Assembly (NCBI RefSeq): GCF_013385425.1
Contig: NZ_JACAQA010000019.1
Location: forward strand, 1-64,000
Source: Pseudomonas gingeri
GTDB taxonomy: Bacteria; Pseudomonadota; Gammaproteobacteria; Pseudomonadales; Pseudomonadaceae
Reading direction: 5' to 3'
Length of the DNA stretch: 64,000 nt
Under the pieces are notes generated by a model. That model saw nothing but the letters and a program-made list of their open reading frames with translations, searched no databases and had not been told where the DNA came from. Made by a program: the position numbers and the translations under genes. This document shows positions 52,909-61,799 of this stretch, in pieces. The stretch's first letter is position 1; every line of letters starts with the position of its first letter.

Positions 52909-54393
52909 TCAGGTGATCCCCCGCGTCTCGATCAATCCCAGCAACGCCTCGACATCCCAGGCAGTTGGGCGATCATGGTCGAGCCGCGCCACCTGACTGC
53001 GCACTGCCCGGTAGATCGCCCCACTGCCCTCCCCCAGACGCAATGCGCCGCGCAGGTCCACCGCCTGCGCCGCGACAATCAGCTCGATGGCCGCCAGCGT
53101 GGTCAGGTGCCGTGTCAGCTCACGGGTTTTCTCGATCACCGCCAGTGCCTGTCCGGCGTAATCCTCCACCCGATCCGCCACCGCAATGCTCACCGCCGGC
53201 AACGGATTGGCCAGATGGCCGATCTTCGCCACCAACGCCGACGCCGTGCGCTGCAAGGCCGCCAGGCCCACATGCCCCGGTTGCTCGATCAAAAAGCGCG
53301 GCAGTTCGCTGGAGCCCGGCGACAGCAGCTTGGCCATGCGCTCCGCCGAACAGGCCGCCAGCCGACTGAAGGCCAGGCCCAGTCCCTCCCCGGCCAAGGC
53401 CAGGTGGGTACTGTCGAAATTGGCATTGGCCAACACACTCTGCGCCTCGACGATCAAGGCCGGGTTGTCCGCGCCACTCGCCAACTCCAGCGCCACGGTA
53501 TCGCGCAACTGCTGCCACGCCTGAAGCGCCGAGCCCTGGACCACGGTTGCACAGCGAAAACTCAAGGGGTCCTGCAAGCGCCTCGCCGCCCCTTCTTCAT
53601 TCAGCTCGCCGGCGGCCAGCAACGCCAGCAAGGCCGCCGAGGCTTCGCTCTGCCCCGCCGCCGGACGCAAACGCGACGCCCAGGGCTGGAACGGACTGAG
53701 GTTGGCGCGATAGCCCTCGCAGGACAGCGCCAAGGCCGCCAGCAAAGTCTCCAGCGCCCGCTCAGCCTCAGCCACCAATAGGGCGCCCAATCCGATGCTG
53801 ACAGCATTCGCCGAGACCAGCGCCAGACCGTCCTTGCCGATCAACCGGGCCGGCTCAAGCCCATTGCGCGAAAGCGCCTCGGCCGCCGACAAACGCTCGC
53901 CGCGCCAGCTCACCCCCCCCTGCCCAAGCAAGGCCAGGCTCAGATGGGCCAGCGGCGCCAGATCACTTTCGCCAATGGAGCCGGTCAACGGCACCTCGGG
54001 ATAGATCCCGGCCTCAAGCAAGCTCAGCAACGCATCCGCCGTGGCCGGGGAAATCCCCGAGCGGCCCTGGGCCAATCCCGCCAGGCGCGAGCACAGAATC
54101 GCCCGCACCTCCTCGGCACTCGCCAGGCGTCCGACACCCACCGCGCGCCCCAGGGGAATAAGCTGCTGCAGCTGCCCATCATCCAGCGGCAAACGCACAT
54201 CCACCGCCGCGCCGAGGCCGGTGGTCACGCCATAGATCGCCTCCCCGGCTTCGGCGCGAGACAGCAACAAGGCATGCCCGTCGGCGATCCGCTGGCGCGC
54301 GGCGGTACTGAAAACCAGCGGCGCGCCATCGCGTACCACCCGCAGCCAGTCCTCCAGCGCCAGACCTTGTCCGTCCAGCTCGACCGCCGTCAT
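52909..54393 (-). CDS. HAL/PAL-fold protein lacking the MIO triad
   Basis: 494 residues, full length for the histidine/phenylalanine ammonia-lyase fold. Conserved family features: Tyr54 in YGVTTGLG, QDPLSFRC (274-281), and the PLTGSIGESDLAPLAH loop. In true lyases that loop is GSxGASGDLAPLAH, and Ala-Ser-Gly cyclises to the MIO electrophile. Here it reads G141-E142-S143-D144, one residue shorter, so MIO cannot form in the usual way. Two other active-site spots are also changed: NGTQ is SANA (194-197) and the QEDHVSMG segment is VADRVEDYA (405-413). Either a non-MIO lyase, for example on a better leaving group such as trimethylamine, or a pseudoenzyme. Last gene of the fec-like cluster; its ATG overlaps the OCD stop. 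Confidence 0.85.
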   Translation of the reverse strand: MTAVELDGQGLALEDWLRVVRDGAPLVFSTAARQRIADGHALLLSRAEAGEAIYGVTTGLGAAVDVRLPLDDGQLQQLIPLGRAVGVGRLASAEEVRAILCSRLAGLAQGRSGISPATADALLSLLEAGIYPEVPLTGSIGESDLAPLAHLSLALLGQGGVSWRGERLSAAEALSRNGLEPARLIGKDGLALVSANAVSIGLGALLVAEAERALETLLAALALSCEGYRANLSPFQPWASRLRPAAGQSEASAALLALLAAGELNEEGAARRLQDPLSFRCATVVQGSALQAWQQLRDTVALELASGADNPALIVEAQSVLANANFDSTHLALAGEGLGLAFSRLAACSAERMAKLLSPGSSELPRFLIEQPGHVGLAALQRTASALVAKIGHLANPLPAVSIAVADRVEDYAGQALAVIEKTRELTRHLTTLAAIELIVAAQAVDLRGALRLGEGSGAIYRAVRSQVARLDHDRPTAWDVEALLGLIETRGIT

Positions 54394-55394
54394 GCGAACC
54401 TCAATCGCTGGCCGATCCCCAGACGCGTCGCCTTCTGCAACAACGCATGCCCCAGGGCGATATCACTCAGACTCAGGCCCCGGTGCCAGAACAGAATGGT
54501 TTCCTCGGGGCTCTGCCGGGCGCTCTTCAAGCCCGCGACGATCTGCCCCAGCTCGGCGTGCAGGGTCTGCTCACTGAGCTTGCCCGCCTCCACATGAGCC
54601 CGCAGTGAACCGAACATGCCACCCTTGCACTGGCCCCAATCGTCCACCACCAGCTTGCTCATGATATCGGTCAGCGACAGCTCCACCGCGCTCATGGTGC
54701 CGTAGGGCACGACAAAGGCTCCGGGCTTGATCCACTCGGTACGCAACAGCGGTTGCGGCTGGTCCAGGCGCGAGGCCTCGACCACGATATCGGCACCGCG
54801 CACGGTGCTTTCCCAGTCATGGGTCACGGTGACCGGCTTGCCCAAGTCGCGGCGCAGTTTTTCGGCAAAGGCCTCGCGGCTTTCCTCGCGCCGCGAATGC
54901 ACGCGGATCTCGTCGAAGTCGAACAGATGATCGAGCAGGCGCACATTCCAGTAGGCCGTGCCCCGCGCACCGATATGCCCGAGCACCTTGCTGCCGGGAT
55001 TGGCCAGGTACTTGGCGCCGATGGCGGTGACCGCGCCGGTGCGCATATCGGTGATCGCCGAAGCATCGAGAATCGCCTTGGGCACCCCGGTGGCCGGGTC
55101 GAGCAGGTTGAGGATCGCCAGTTCCGACGGCAGCCCCTTGCGGTAGTTGTCGACGAAATCGCCGACCACCTTGACCCCGGCATAACCGATGTCGCCGCCC
55201 AGCACGCCGCGCAGCACATTGAAGTGGCCGTTGATGCCGCCACCCGGAATCAGGTGGGTACGCGGCTCGATCACCGCCTCTCCCCGCCCCTGGATGGCCA
55301 GGCTGGCTTCGATGGCGGCGAGGATTTCGTCGTTGCCCAGGTCCAGGGCGGCGATGTCCAGTCCGTTGAGAAAATCGATGTAGACAGGTTGCAT
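54390..55394 (-). CDS. Ornithine cyclodeaminase/mu-crystallin-family dehydrogenase
   Basis: 334 residues. NAD(P) motif GHIGARG (139-145), family signature DASAITDMRTGA (110-121), substrate-side THLIPGGGINGHFNVL and GVKVVGDF. Family members deaminate, reduce or oxidise amino/imino acids. I recall close relatives being named 'tyramine oxidase subunit B' in databases, a label without clear biochemical basis. Overlaps the HAL-like start by 4 bases, implying coupled translation and a joint pathway. Confidence 0.88.
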   Translation of the reverse strand: MQPVYIDFLNGLDIAALDLGNDEILAAIEASLAIQGRGEAVIEPRTHLIPGGGINGHFNVLRGVLGGDIGYAGVKVVGDFVDNYRKGLPSELAILNLLDPATGVPKAILDASAITDMRTGAVTAIGAKYLANPGSKVLGHIGARGTAYWNVRLLDHLFDFDEIRVHSRREESREAFAEKLRRDLGKPVTVTHDWESTVRGADIVVEASRLDQPQPLLRTEWIKPGAFVVPYGTMSAVELSLTDIMSKLVVDDWGQCKGGMFGSLRAHVEAGKLSEQTLHAELGQIVAGLKSARQSPEETILFWHRGLSLSDIALGHALLQKATRLGIGQRLRFA

Positions 55395-55416
55395 GGAGTG
55401 GGTTTCCTCTGCGGGT

Positions 55417-56352
55417 TCAAGGGGCCTTGAAAACGATCCGGTCGACCTGGACCGCCTTGGGAATCAGGCCATTGGCGTAGAAACGGTCGGCGGTGCGTTG
55501 CTGGTCGAGCATCGTCGCCGGGTCGACCGCTTTGAGCGGTGCATGGGTGCGGTGGGCGAAGTAGCCCTCGATCACCCCGCGTTGCAGGCCGAGGACCCGG
55601 GTCATGCTGTCGATGGACGCCTGCGGCTCGTCGAACGACAGTTGCTGGGCCCCGCCGAAGGCCTTGAGCAACGGGCCGATAGCCTGCGGATACTGACGAG
55701 CAAAGGTGCCACTGGCGATATAGAAACTGCCACCGGAATTGAGCCCCTGGCCGTCGCTGAGCAAACGCGCCCGACCATCGATCAGCGCGGCCGAGTAGTA
55801 AGGGTCCCAGATCACCCAGGCATCGAGCTTGCCCTGCTCGAACGCGGCGCGGGCATCAGCCGGCGACAGGTAGACCAGGTTCACGTCACTGAGACTCAGG
55901 CCGGCCTTGACCAGGCTCTTGAGGAACAGATTGTGGGCGCTGGAGCCCTTGAGCAAGGCGACCCGCTTGCCCTTGAGATCGGCCAGTTGCCGCACCGGAC
56001 TGTCCTTGGGCACGATGATCGCCTCGGTCTTGCCGTCGCTGGGCTCGACACCGATATACAGCAGGTCGATGCCGGCGACCTGGGCGAAAATCGGCGGAAT
56101 ATCACCGCTGTTGCCGATATCGACACTGCCGCCGTTGAGCGCCTCGATCAGTTGCGGACCGCCGGGAAACTCGATCCATTGCACCTGGGTGCCGGGCAAC
56201 GCCTGCTCCAGCAGATGGTGCTCGCGGGCCAGGACCATGCTCACCGAACTCTTCTGGTAGCCGATCCGCACCGTGGCGGGATCGGCGGCCAGCAGCGGGC
56301 CGGCACTGGCCAGGCCCAAGCCCAGTAACAGGCATAACCGTTTGAACATCAC
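55417..56352 (-). CDS. SsuA/TauA-type ABC substrate-binding protein
   Basis: 311 residues with a signal peptide (residues 1-23, ending LLAADP). NMT1/SsuA-like fold: VRIGYQKSSVSMVLAREHH, EFPGGPQLIEALNGGSVDIG, GDIPPIFAQ, KGSSAHNLFLKSLVKAGL, AWVIWDPY. These bind sulfonates, nitrilotriacetate-like or heterocyclic N/S compounds. No permease or ATPase gene is in the window. ATG overlaps the stop of the ProX-type gene. Confidence 0.9.
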   Translation of the reverse strand: MMFKRLCLLLGLGLASAGPLLAADPATVRIGYQKSSVSMVLAREHHLLEQALPGTQVQWIEFPGGPQLIEALNGGSVDIGNSGDIPPIFAQVAGIDLLYIGVEPSDGKTEAIIVPKDSPVRQLADLKGKRVALLKGSSAHNLFLKSLVKAGLSLSDVNLVYLSPADARAAFEQGKLDAWVIWDPYYSAALIDGRARLLSDGQGLNSGGSFYIASGTFARQYPQAIGPLLKAFGGAQQLSFDEPQASIDSMTRVLGLQRGVIEGYFAHRTHAPLKAVDPATMLDQQRTADRFYANGLIPKAVQVDRIVFKAP

Positions 56353-57362
56353 AGGCTGCCACTCACACGTTGGGCCACTGCCGCGGGCACCCAGGCGTTC
56401 CAGACCTGTGGCTGCTCACGCAGGAAGGCTTCGGCGACCTGGCGTGGCGGCAGGCGTTTTTCACCCATCTCGGCCAGGGTACGGTTCAGCAGGTCGATGG
56501 GCAGGTCGACTTTGGCAAAGAACTCCACCAGATCCGGGTACTGCGCCTTGAACGGTGCGGACACACCAATCGCCAGGTGCGCCGGCATCGAGCGGGTACC
56601 ACGGGGGTGCGGGTTGTTGCCGTCGGCCAGGGTCTTCCAGGCTTCGGCGTCGAACGGCGGCTCTTCCAGCTTGACCAGGTTGAAGCGGCCCAGCAGCGGG
56701 GTCGGCGACCAGTAGTAGAAGAGCACCGGCTTGCCGCGTTTGACCGAGGAGGCCACCTCCGCGTCCAGCGCCGCGCCGGAGCCGGTGCGGAAGTTGACGA
56801 AGCTGTCGCTCAGGCCATAGGCCTTGATTTTCTGGCTGTTGACGATCTCCGAGGTCCAGCCGGTCGGGCTGTTGAGGAAGCGTCCGCGAGACGGGTCCTC
56901 CGGGTCGCGGAACACGTCCTTGTAGCGTGGCAGGTCGGCCACCGATTTGAGCTCCGGTGCGAGTGGCTTGATGCCCCGTGCCGGATCGCCCTTGATCACG
57001 TATTCCGGCACCCACCAGCCTTCGGTGGCGCCCTTGACGGTGTCGCCGACGCCGAACACCTTGCCTTCGCTTTCGGCCTTGACCCAGGCCGGGCTGCGTC
57101 CGGCCCACTCTTCGCCGATGACCTGGATATCGTTTTTCGCCAGGGCGGCTTCCAGGCTCACGGTGCTGCCGGGCAGGGTATCGGTGGAGTAGCCGTAGCC
57201 TTTCTCGACGATCAGTCGCAGGACTTCGGTGATCAGGCTGCCGCTCTCCCAGGTGATGTCACCGAAGTGGATAGGGGCGTTCTTTTCGGCGGCGGGTGCC
57301 GGCTGGGCCAACAGGCTCAGGGCCAGTAGCGAGCCGCCGAACAGGGTCTTGATGGATTTCAT
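56349..57362 (-). CDS. ProX/OpuAC-type betaine-like ABC substrate-binding protein
   Basis: 337 residues, signal peptide ending in PAPAAEK (residue ~25). OpuAC domain: IHFGDITWESGSLITEVLR, GYSTDTLPGSTVSLEAALA, EEWAGRSPAW and VFYYWSPTPLL-like cage region (FYYWSPTPLL), rich in aromatic residues as in quaternary-ammonium binders. Start at ATG 57362 with GAGG 5 bases upstream. No associated ABC permease here. Confidence 0.9.
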   Translation of the reverse strand: MKSIKTLFGGSLLALSLLAQPAPAAEKNAPIHFGDITWESGSLITEVLRLIVEKGYGYSTDTLPGSTVSLEAALAKNDIQVIGEEWAGRSPAWVKAESEGKVFGVGDTVKGATEGWWVPEYVIKGDPARGIKPLAPELKSVADLPRYKDVFRDPEDPSRGRFLNSPTGWTSEIVNSQKIKAYGLSDSFVNFRTGSGAALDAEVASSVKRGKPVLFYYWSPTPLLGRFNLVKLEEPPFDAEAWKTLADGNNPHPRGTRSMPAHLAIGVSAPFKAQYPDLVEFFAKVDLPIDLLNRTLAEMGEKRLPPRQVAEAFLREQPQVWNAWVPAAVAQRVSGSL

Positions 57363-57435
57363 GTTCACCTCGTGGTGGTTTGGTTTTCATGGTCAATCGT
57401 TGTGTTTCACGGGGACTCCCCCGTTGGAATACGAA

Positions 57436-57513
57436 CCTGTAGGAGCTGGGCTTGCCCGCGAAGCTTTTAGCGATCTTGAGGGCCTCTTCGCGGGCAAGCC
57501 CTGCTCCTACAGG
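57436..57513. repeat. REPIN (inverted REP pair)
   Basis: CCTGTAGGAGCTGGGCTTGC inverted as GCAAGCCCTGCTCCTACAGG, inside the cluster between the TonB receptor and ProX-type genes. Confidence 0.9.
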
Positions 57514-57552
57514 GATTGCGTTCCTCCAGGGAGGGATGTGTCGCCCTGAAAA

Positions 57553-60228
57553 TCAGAAGTCGTAGCTCAGCCGTGTGTAGTAGAAGGCCCCCTCCGGTGC
57601 CGCCGGCGACAGGAAGCTGTATTGCTGCCCCGCCGTCTGGCGCAGTTGCGGGTTGAAGGTGTCCGGCTTGCTGTCGAACAGGTTGTTGGCGCCCACCGAC
57701 AGCCGCAGCTGTTTGGTGAAGGCGTAGTTCACGTCCAGGTCGGTGGTCCATTGCGCCGAGAAGGTCTGGTCGTACTGCGCCGCGGCATCGCTGGTCGCAT
57801 ACTTGCGGTACTGGCCATAACGGGTCTCGTTCAGCGCCACGGTCCAGGCGCCGTAGCGATGCACCGCGCCGAACACCAGCTTGTCTTCCGGGTAGCCGTG
57901 TTCGAGGAAGCCCCGGGCTTCACGGGTCAGCACATCAAAGCCGTAGGGGTTGGAGTTGATCCGCTCGATCACGGTCTTGGCCTTGGTGTAGCCCGCCGAC
58001 AAGTCCAGGCTGCCGAACTGCTGCAGGTCGAGGTTGTACTTGCCGACGATGTCGATACCCCGGGTGCGGGTGTCGGCGGCGTTGGTCATGAACTGCGCCC
58101 AGGTGTACTGGCCGTAGCCGGCGGCCTGGAGGATCTGCTCGGCCTGGGGCCCCGAGATACCGCCGCTGTAGAGCAGGCGATCGCGAATGCTGATCTGGTA
58201 GGCGTCGATGGTCAGCGAGGCCTGGTCGGTAGGACGCAGCACCAGGCCGAGGGAGAAGTTGGTGGATTTTTCCGGTTTCAGCGGCTGTGCGCCCAACGCC
58301 CGCGCCGCCGGGTTGTCGGCGGGCAGCATGCGGGTCAGCACCGGGTTGCCGTTGGAGTCGACGTTGGTGGTGGTGGTCCAGGAGGTGCCGATCTGGCCCA
58401 GGGTCGGGGCGCGATAGGCGTTGTTCACCGTGGCCCGCAGGCCGACCCGTGGGGTGAAGTCATAGCGCGCCGAGACCTTGCCGGTGGTGGCCGAACCGAA
58501 GTCCGAATAGTGCTCGGTACGCCCGGCCAGGCCGAACTGGAATTTGTCGGTGAGCTGGTTTTCCAGGCCGAAATACACCCCGCCGACATTGCGGCTGTAG
58601 GTTCCGGCGTCCTCCGGCGTCAGGCCAGAAGCCTGCACCGCGCCGACCTGGACACCGTTGATGCCACCGAAGGAGTAGGAATCGGCATCACCCGCCTCCA
58701 GGCGATAACGCTCGTTGCGATAGGCAACACCGGCGGAAACCGTCAGCGGATGTTTTGACCAATCCACATCCAGGTCCTTGGCGTAGTCCAGGGTCAGGTT
58801 GGTCTGTTCGTTGATCAGCGTGGCGACATTGAAGCGGGTCGGGCTGGCCGCGCCGAAGCTCGGGTTGACCGTGTCGAACGCGGTTTCGTCATGGGTATCG
58901 CGACCGTAGGTGGCGCTCAGGTCGAAGCGCCCCAGGCTCGCATCCTCGTAGCGCGAACCGACGGTCAGCGCGCCGTCTTCATAGCGATAGCGGTACTTGG
59001 GAATGGTGCCATTGGGGTAGATCGCCGCCACGTTGTTCGGGTTGCCCGCCAGCAACGGCGGCGTGTTGTTGACCGAGGTGTCCTGGCCGAAGGTGGCAAA
59101 GCTGTAGAGACGCCATTGATCGCTCAAGCCGATCTCGGCGTTGGCCGCCAGGTTGTACTTGTCGCGTCCGGCACCGCCCCAGCGTGGGTCCTGGGTCTGG
59201 CCGTTGGCCTGGTAGCTGTCGCCGATATCATCGGGTTTGTTGTTCAGGCTGTTGAAACTCAGGGTCAGGAAACCATCCCCCGGCAGGCCCACGCCATACC
59301 AGCCGTCTGCGGCCTTGGAGAAACCGTCGCCCTGGGCGAATTTTCCCAGTTGGGTATTGATCTGGCCGCCGCTGTCGCGCTCCTTGAGCACAATGTTGAT
59401 CACCCCGGCGATGGCGTCGGAGCCGTATTGCGCCGAGGCGCCGTCGCGCAGCACTTCGACATGGTCGATGGCGCTGATCGGGATCATGTCCAGGTCCACC
59501 GGCTGCGCGCCCACGAAGGGCACGCCGCCGGAGATGTTCACCACCGCCGAGGCATGCCGGCGCTTGCCGTTGATCAGTACCAGGGTCTGGTCCGGGGCCA
59601 ACCCGCGCAAGGACGCGCCCTTGGGATCCTGGCCACGGGTCGCACTCTGGTTCTGCGGAAAGTTGAAGGACGGCAGCAGTTGGAACAAGGCCTGGTTGAG
59701 GCTGGTGGCACCGGTCTGCTTGAGCTCCTCGGCGTTGATCACGTCCACCGGCGCGGTGCTGGTCAGGGCCGTGGCATCGCTGCGCCGTGTGCCGATGGCG
59801 ACCACCCGGTCGAGGGTCGGCGCGGCGGCATCGCTGCTGCGCGCAGCGGCCTTGGCGGTGCTGGCAGCCTGGCTCGAAGCGGCGCCCTCCTTGATGATGA
59901 ACGCGCCTTCGGGGCTGACCTGCAATTGCAGGCCGGTCCCGCGCAGGGCTTCGTTCACCGCCTGCTGGGCCGACAGGGAACCGTCCACCTGGGCCGACGA
60001 GTAGTTGCTCAGTTGCGGCGTGAAGGAAATCACCTGGCCGCTTTGCCGGCTGATATTGAGCAGCACCTCGTCCAGCGGACCGGGTGCGATGTGATATTCC
60101 TGCCGGGCTTCTTCGGCGCCGTAGGCACAGGTGAGAAACAGCCCGGCCAAGGGTGCGATGGCAAAACTGCGCAGTGAACGGCGTGCTGCTGTGTTGGTGT
60201 TGTACGGACGCAAAGTGATTCCCCCCAT
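57553..60228 (-). CDS. TonB-dependent transducer/receptor with STN domain
   Basis: 891 residues. Signal sequence (RRSLRSFAIAPLAGLFLTCAYGAEE), then an STN/secretin signalling domain (~50-125: YHIAPGPLDEVLLNISRQSG, GTGLQLQVSPEGAFII), the plug (VVAIGTRRSDATALTST, TLVLINGKRRHASAVVN, VEVLRDGASAQYGSDAIAGV) and a 22-strand barrel ending YYTRLSYDF. The STN domain contacts FecR in the periplasm. Ligand unknown. ATG at 60228 lacks a close SD; a TTG at 60279 is the alternative. Confidence 0.94.
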   Translation of the reverse strand: MGGITLRPYNTNTAARRSLRSFAIAPLAGLFLTCAYGAEEARQEYHIAPGPLDEVLLNISRQSGQVISFTPQLSNYSSAQVDGSLSAQQAVNEALRGTGLQLQVSPEGAFIIKEGAASSQAASTAKAAARSSDAAAPTLDRVVAIGTRRSDATALTSTAPVDVINAEELKQTGATSLNQALFQLLPSFNFPQNQSATRGQDPKGASLRGLAPDQTLVLINGKRRHASAVVNISGGVPFVGAQPVDLDMIPISAIDHVEVLRDGASAQYGSDAIAGVINIVLKERDSGGQINTQLGKFAQGDGFSKAADGWYGVGLPGDGFLTLSFNSLNNKPDDIGDSYQANGQTQDPRWGGAGRDKYNLAANAEIGLSDQWRLYSFATFGQDTSVNNTPPLLAGNPNNVAAIYPNGTIPKYRYRYEDGALTVGSRYEDASLGRFDLSATYGRDTHDETAFDTVNPSFGAASPTRFNVATLINEQTNLTLDYAKDLDVDWSKHPLTVSAGVAYRNERYRLEAGDADSYSFGGINGVQVGAVQASGLTPEDAGTYSRNVGGVYFGLENQLTDKFQFGLAGRTEHYSDFGSATTGKVSARYDFTPRVGLRATVNNAYRAPTLGQIGTSWTTTTNVDSNGNPVLTRMLPADNPAARALGAQPLKPEKSTNFSLGLVLRPTDQASLTIDAYQISIRDRLLYSGGISGPQAEQILQAAGYGQYTWAQFMTNAADTRTRGIDIVGKYNLDLQQFGSLDLSAGYTKAKTVIERINSNPYGFDVLTREARGFLEHGYPEDKLVFGAVHRYGAWTVALNETRYGQYRKYATSDAAAQYDQTFSAQWTTDLDVNYAFTKQLRLSVGANNLFDSKPDTFNPQLRQTAGQQYSFLSPAAPEGAFYYTRLSYDF

Positions 60229-60331
60229 GGAATCGAACAGCGCTGCTCCCTCGGCAGCGCTTACGGGAGTGATGTGCAATGGCCGACGAAAAACTTGCAG
60301 ACCCTTTGGTTATGGTCTTAGAACCAAGCGC

Positions 60332-61288
60332 CTAGGCCGGGCTCAAGGTCACCCACAGGTCGGTGTGCCGGGCGATACGAATCGGCAAGGTGCGGGCCAG
60401 GGTGTCGAGTACCTGCTGCGGGTTGTCCAGCCGGAACAGACCGCTGACCCGCAGTTGCGCGATGGCCGGGTCCAGTCTCAGCACACCCGGGCGATAAGGG
60501 CGCAAAGCCTCGATCACCTCGGACAGTGCCGCGTCGCGCACTTCCAGCAGTCCCTCGACCCAGGCCGTGGCCCCCATACGACTGGGCAGGATCGGGCCGA
60601 ATCGATAGCGGTCGTAGGACACCTCGTGACCGCTCGGCAATTGCAGGTATTCGCCGGCGGGTCCGTGGATTTCCAGGGCACCGCTGAGCGCGACGACATG
60701 GCCGCTGCCGGCCCTTTCGCGCACCTGCAAGCGATTGCCATAGGCGTGCACCCGCGCCTGGGTGGTCTGCACGACAAAAGGCCGGGCCGCGTCATTGGCG
60801 ACCTGCGCCAGCAGTTCACCGTCCAACAGCCGGAGTTGCCGCTGCCGGGGACTGAAATCGATATCGGCGGCGCTTTGCGCGTTGAGCTGCAAGCGGCTGC
60901 CATCCGGCAGCTCCAGGCTGCGGCGCTCGGCGGTGCCGGTGCGCAAGTCGGCGCTCAGTTCGGCCAGCGGCAGGCCGCCGTCACGGGCCAGGAGAGCGAC
61001 ACCGAGGATCACACCGACTCCGGCCAGCGCACCCTGCAAAACCTTGCGGCGGTTGGGCGGCGCGCTCAGGGTGCGTTGCAGCAATTGCGCATCGACGCCC
61101 TGGGCGATGGGAATGCGGAACACCCCGAGGCGGGTTTCCAGTTGGCTGCAAAGCTGCTCGCGACGCGGGTCCTGGCTGCGCCAGTGGCGGTAGGCGCGCT
61201 GGTCGGCGTCGCTGGCATGACCGGAATGCAGCAGGACGATCCAGCGGGTGACCTCTTCGATCAGCGGGTCTTGCGGCTCGCGGCTCAT
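60332..61288 (-). CDS. FecR-type anti-sigma/signal transducer
   Basis: 318 residues. N-terminal cytoplasmic DUF4880-like sigma-binding helices (EVTRWIVLLHSGHASDADQ), a TM at ~85-102 (VLQGALAGVGVILGVALLA), the periplasmic FecR domain (RSLELPDGSRLQLNAQSAAD, LLDGELLAQV) and an STN-interacting tail. Starts one base after the sigma stop; followed by the TonB receptor. Relays ligand occupancy to the sigma factor. Confidence 0.93.
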   Translation of the reverse strand: MSREPQDPLIEEVTRWIVLLHSGHASDADQRAYRHWRSQDPRREQLCSQLETRLGVFRIPIAQGVDAQLLQRTLSAPPNRRKVLQGALAGVGVILGVALLARDGGLPLAELSADLRTGTAERRSLELPDGSRLQLNAQSAADIDFSPRQRQLRLLDGELLAQVANDAARPFVVQTTQARVHAYGNRLQVRERAGSGHVVALSGALEIHGPAGEYLQLPSGHEVSYDRYRFGPILPSRMGATAWVEGLLEVRDAALSEVIEALRPYRPGVLRLDPAIAQLRVSGLFRLDNPQQVLDTLARTLPIRIARHTDLWVTLSPA

Positions 61289-61289
61289 C

Positions 61290-61799
61290 TCAATCGCTCC
61301 TCGCGCGCAGGCAGCGGCTGATGGCCCGGGTCATGTAGTCGCTGACCGAGCGTTGGGAAATGCCCAGCTCGGCGGCGATCTCGGGATAGGTCAGGCCATT
61401 GACCTGGGACAGCAGGAAGGTGGCCTTGACCTTGTCCGGCAGACCGTCGAGCAGGCAGTCGATGTTTTCCAGGGCTTCGAGCATCTGGGCCAGGTCTTCA
61501 GGCGACGGCACTTCGACGTCGGGGGCCTGTTGCAAGGCATCGAGGTAGGCGCGCTCCAGGTCGCGGCGGCGCCAGAGCTGGTACATCAGGCGCTGGGCAA
61601 TAGTGGTCAGCAGCGCCCGTGGCTGACGAATCGGCACGGCGTCGGGGGCCATCAGCAACTGGACGAAAGTGTCGGCGGCGATGTCTTCGGCGCTGGCGCT
61701 GGAATCCAGGTGGCGGCGCAAACGGGCGCACAGCCATGGGTAATGACTACGGAACAATCCGCCCACGTAATCGCGGTGAGGTGTGTCGGCGCCGGACAT
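61290..61799 (-). CDS. FecI-type ECF sigma factor
   Basis: 169 residues. Region 2 (SAEDIAADTFVQLL, RALLTTIAQRLMYQLWRR), region 4 (LLSQVNGLTYPEIAAELGIS then QRSVSDYM). Iron-starvation-type ECF sigma. Expected to transcribe the receptor gene and, given the unbroken same-strand order, probably the metabolic genes down to 52909. AT-rich DNA at 61860-61920 precedes it. Confidence 0.94.
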   Translation of the reverse strand: MSGADTPHRDYVGGLFRSHYPWLCARLRRHLDSSASAEDIAADTFVQLLMAPDAVPIRQPRALLTTIAQRLMYQLWRRRDLERAYLDALQQAPDVEVPSPEDLAQMLEALENIDCLLDGLPDKVKATFLLSQVNGLTYPEIAAELGISQRSVSDYMTRAISRCLRARSD

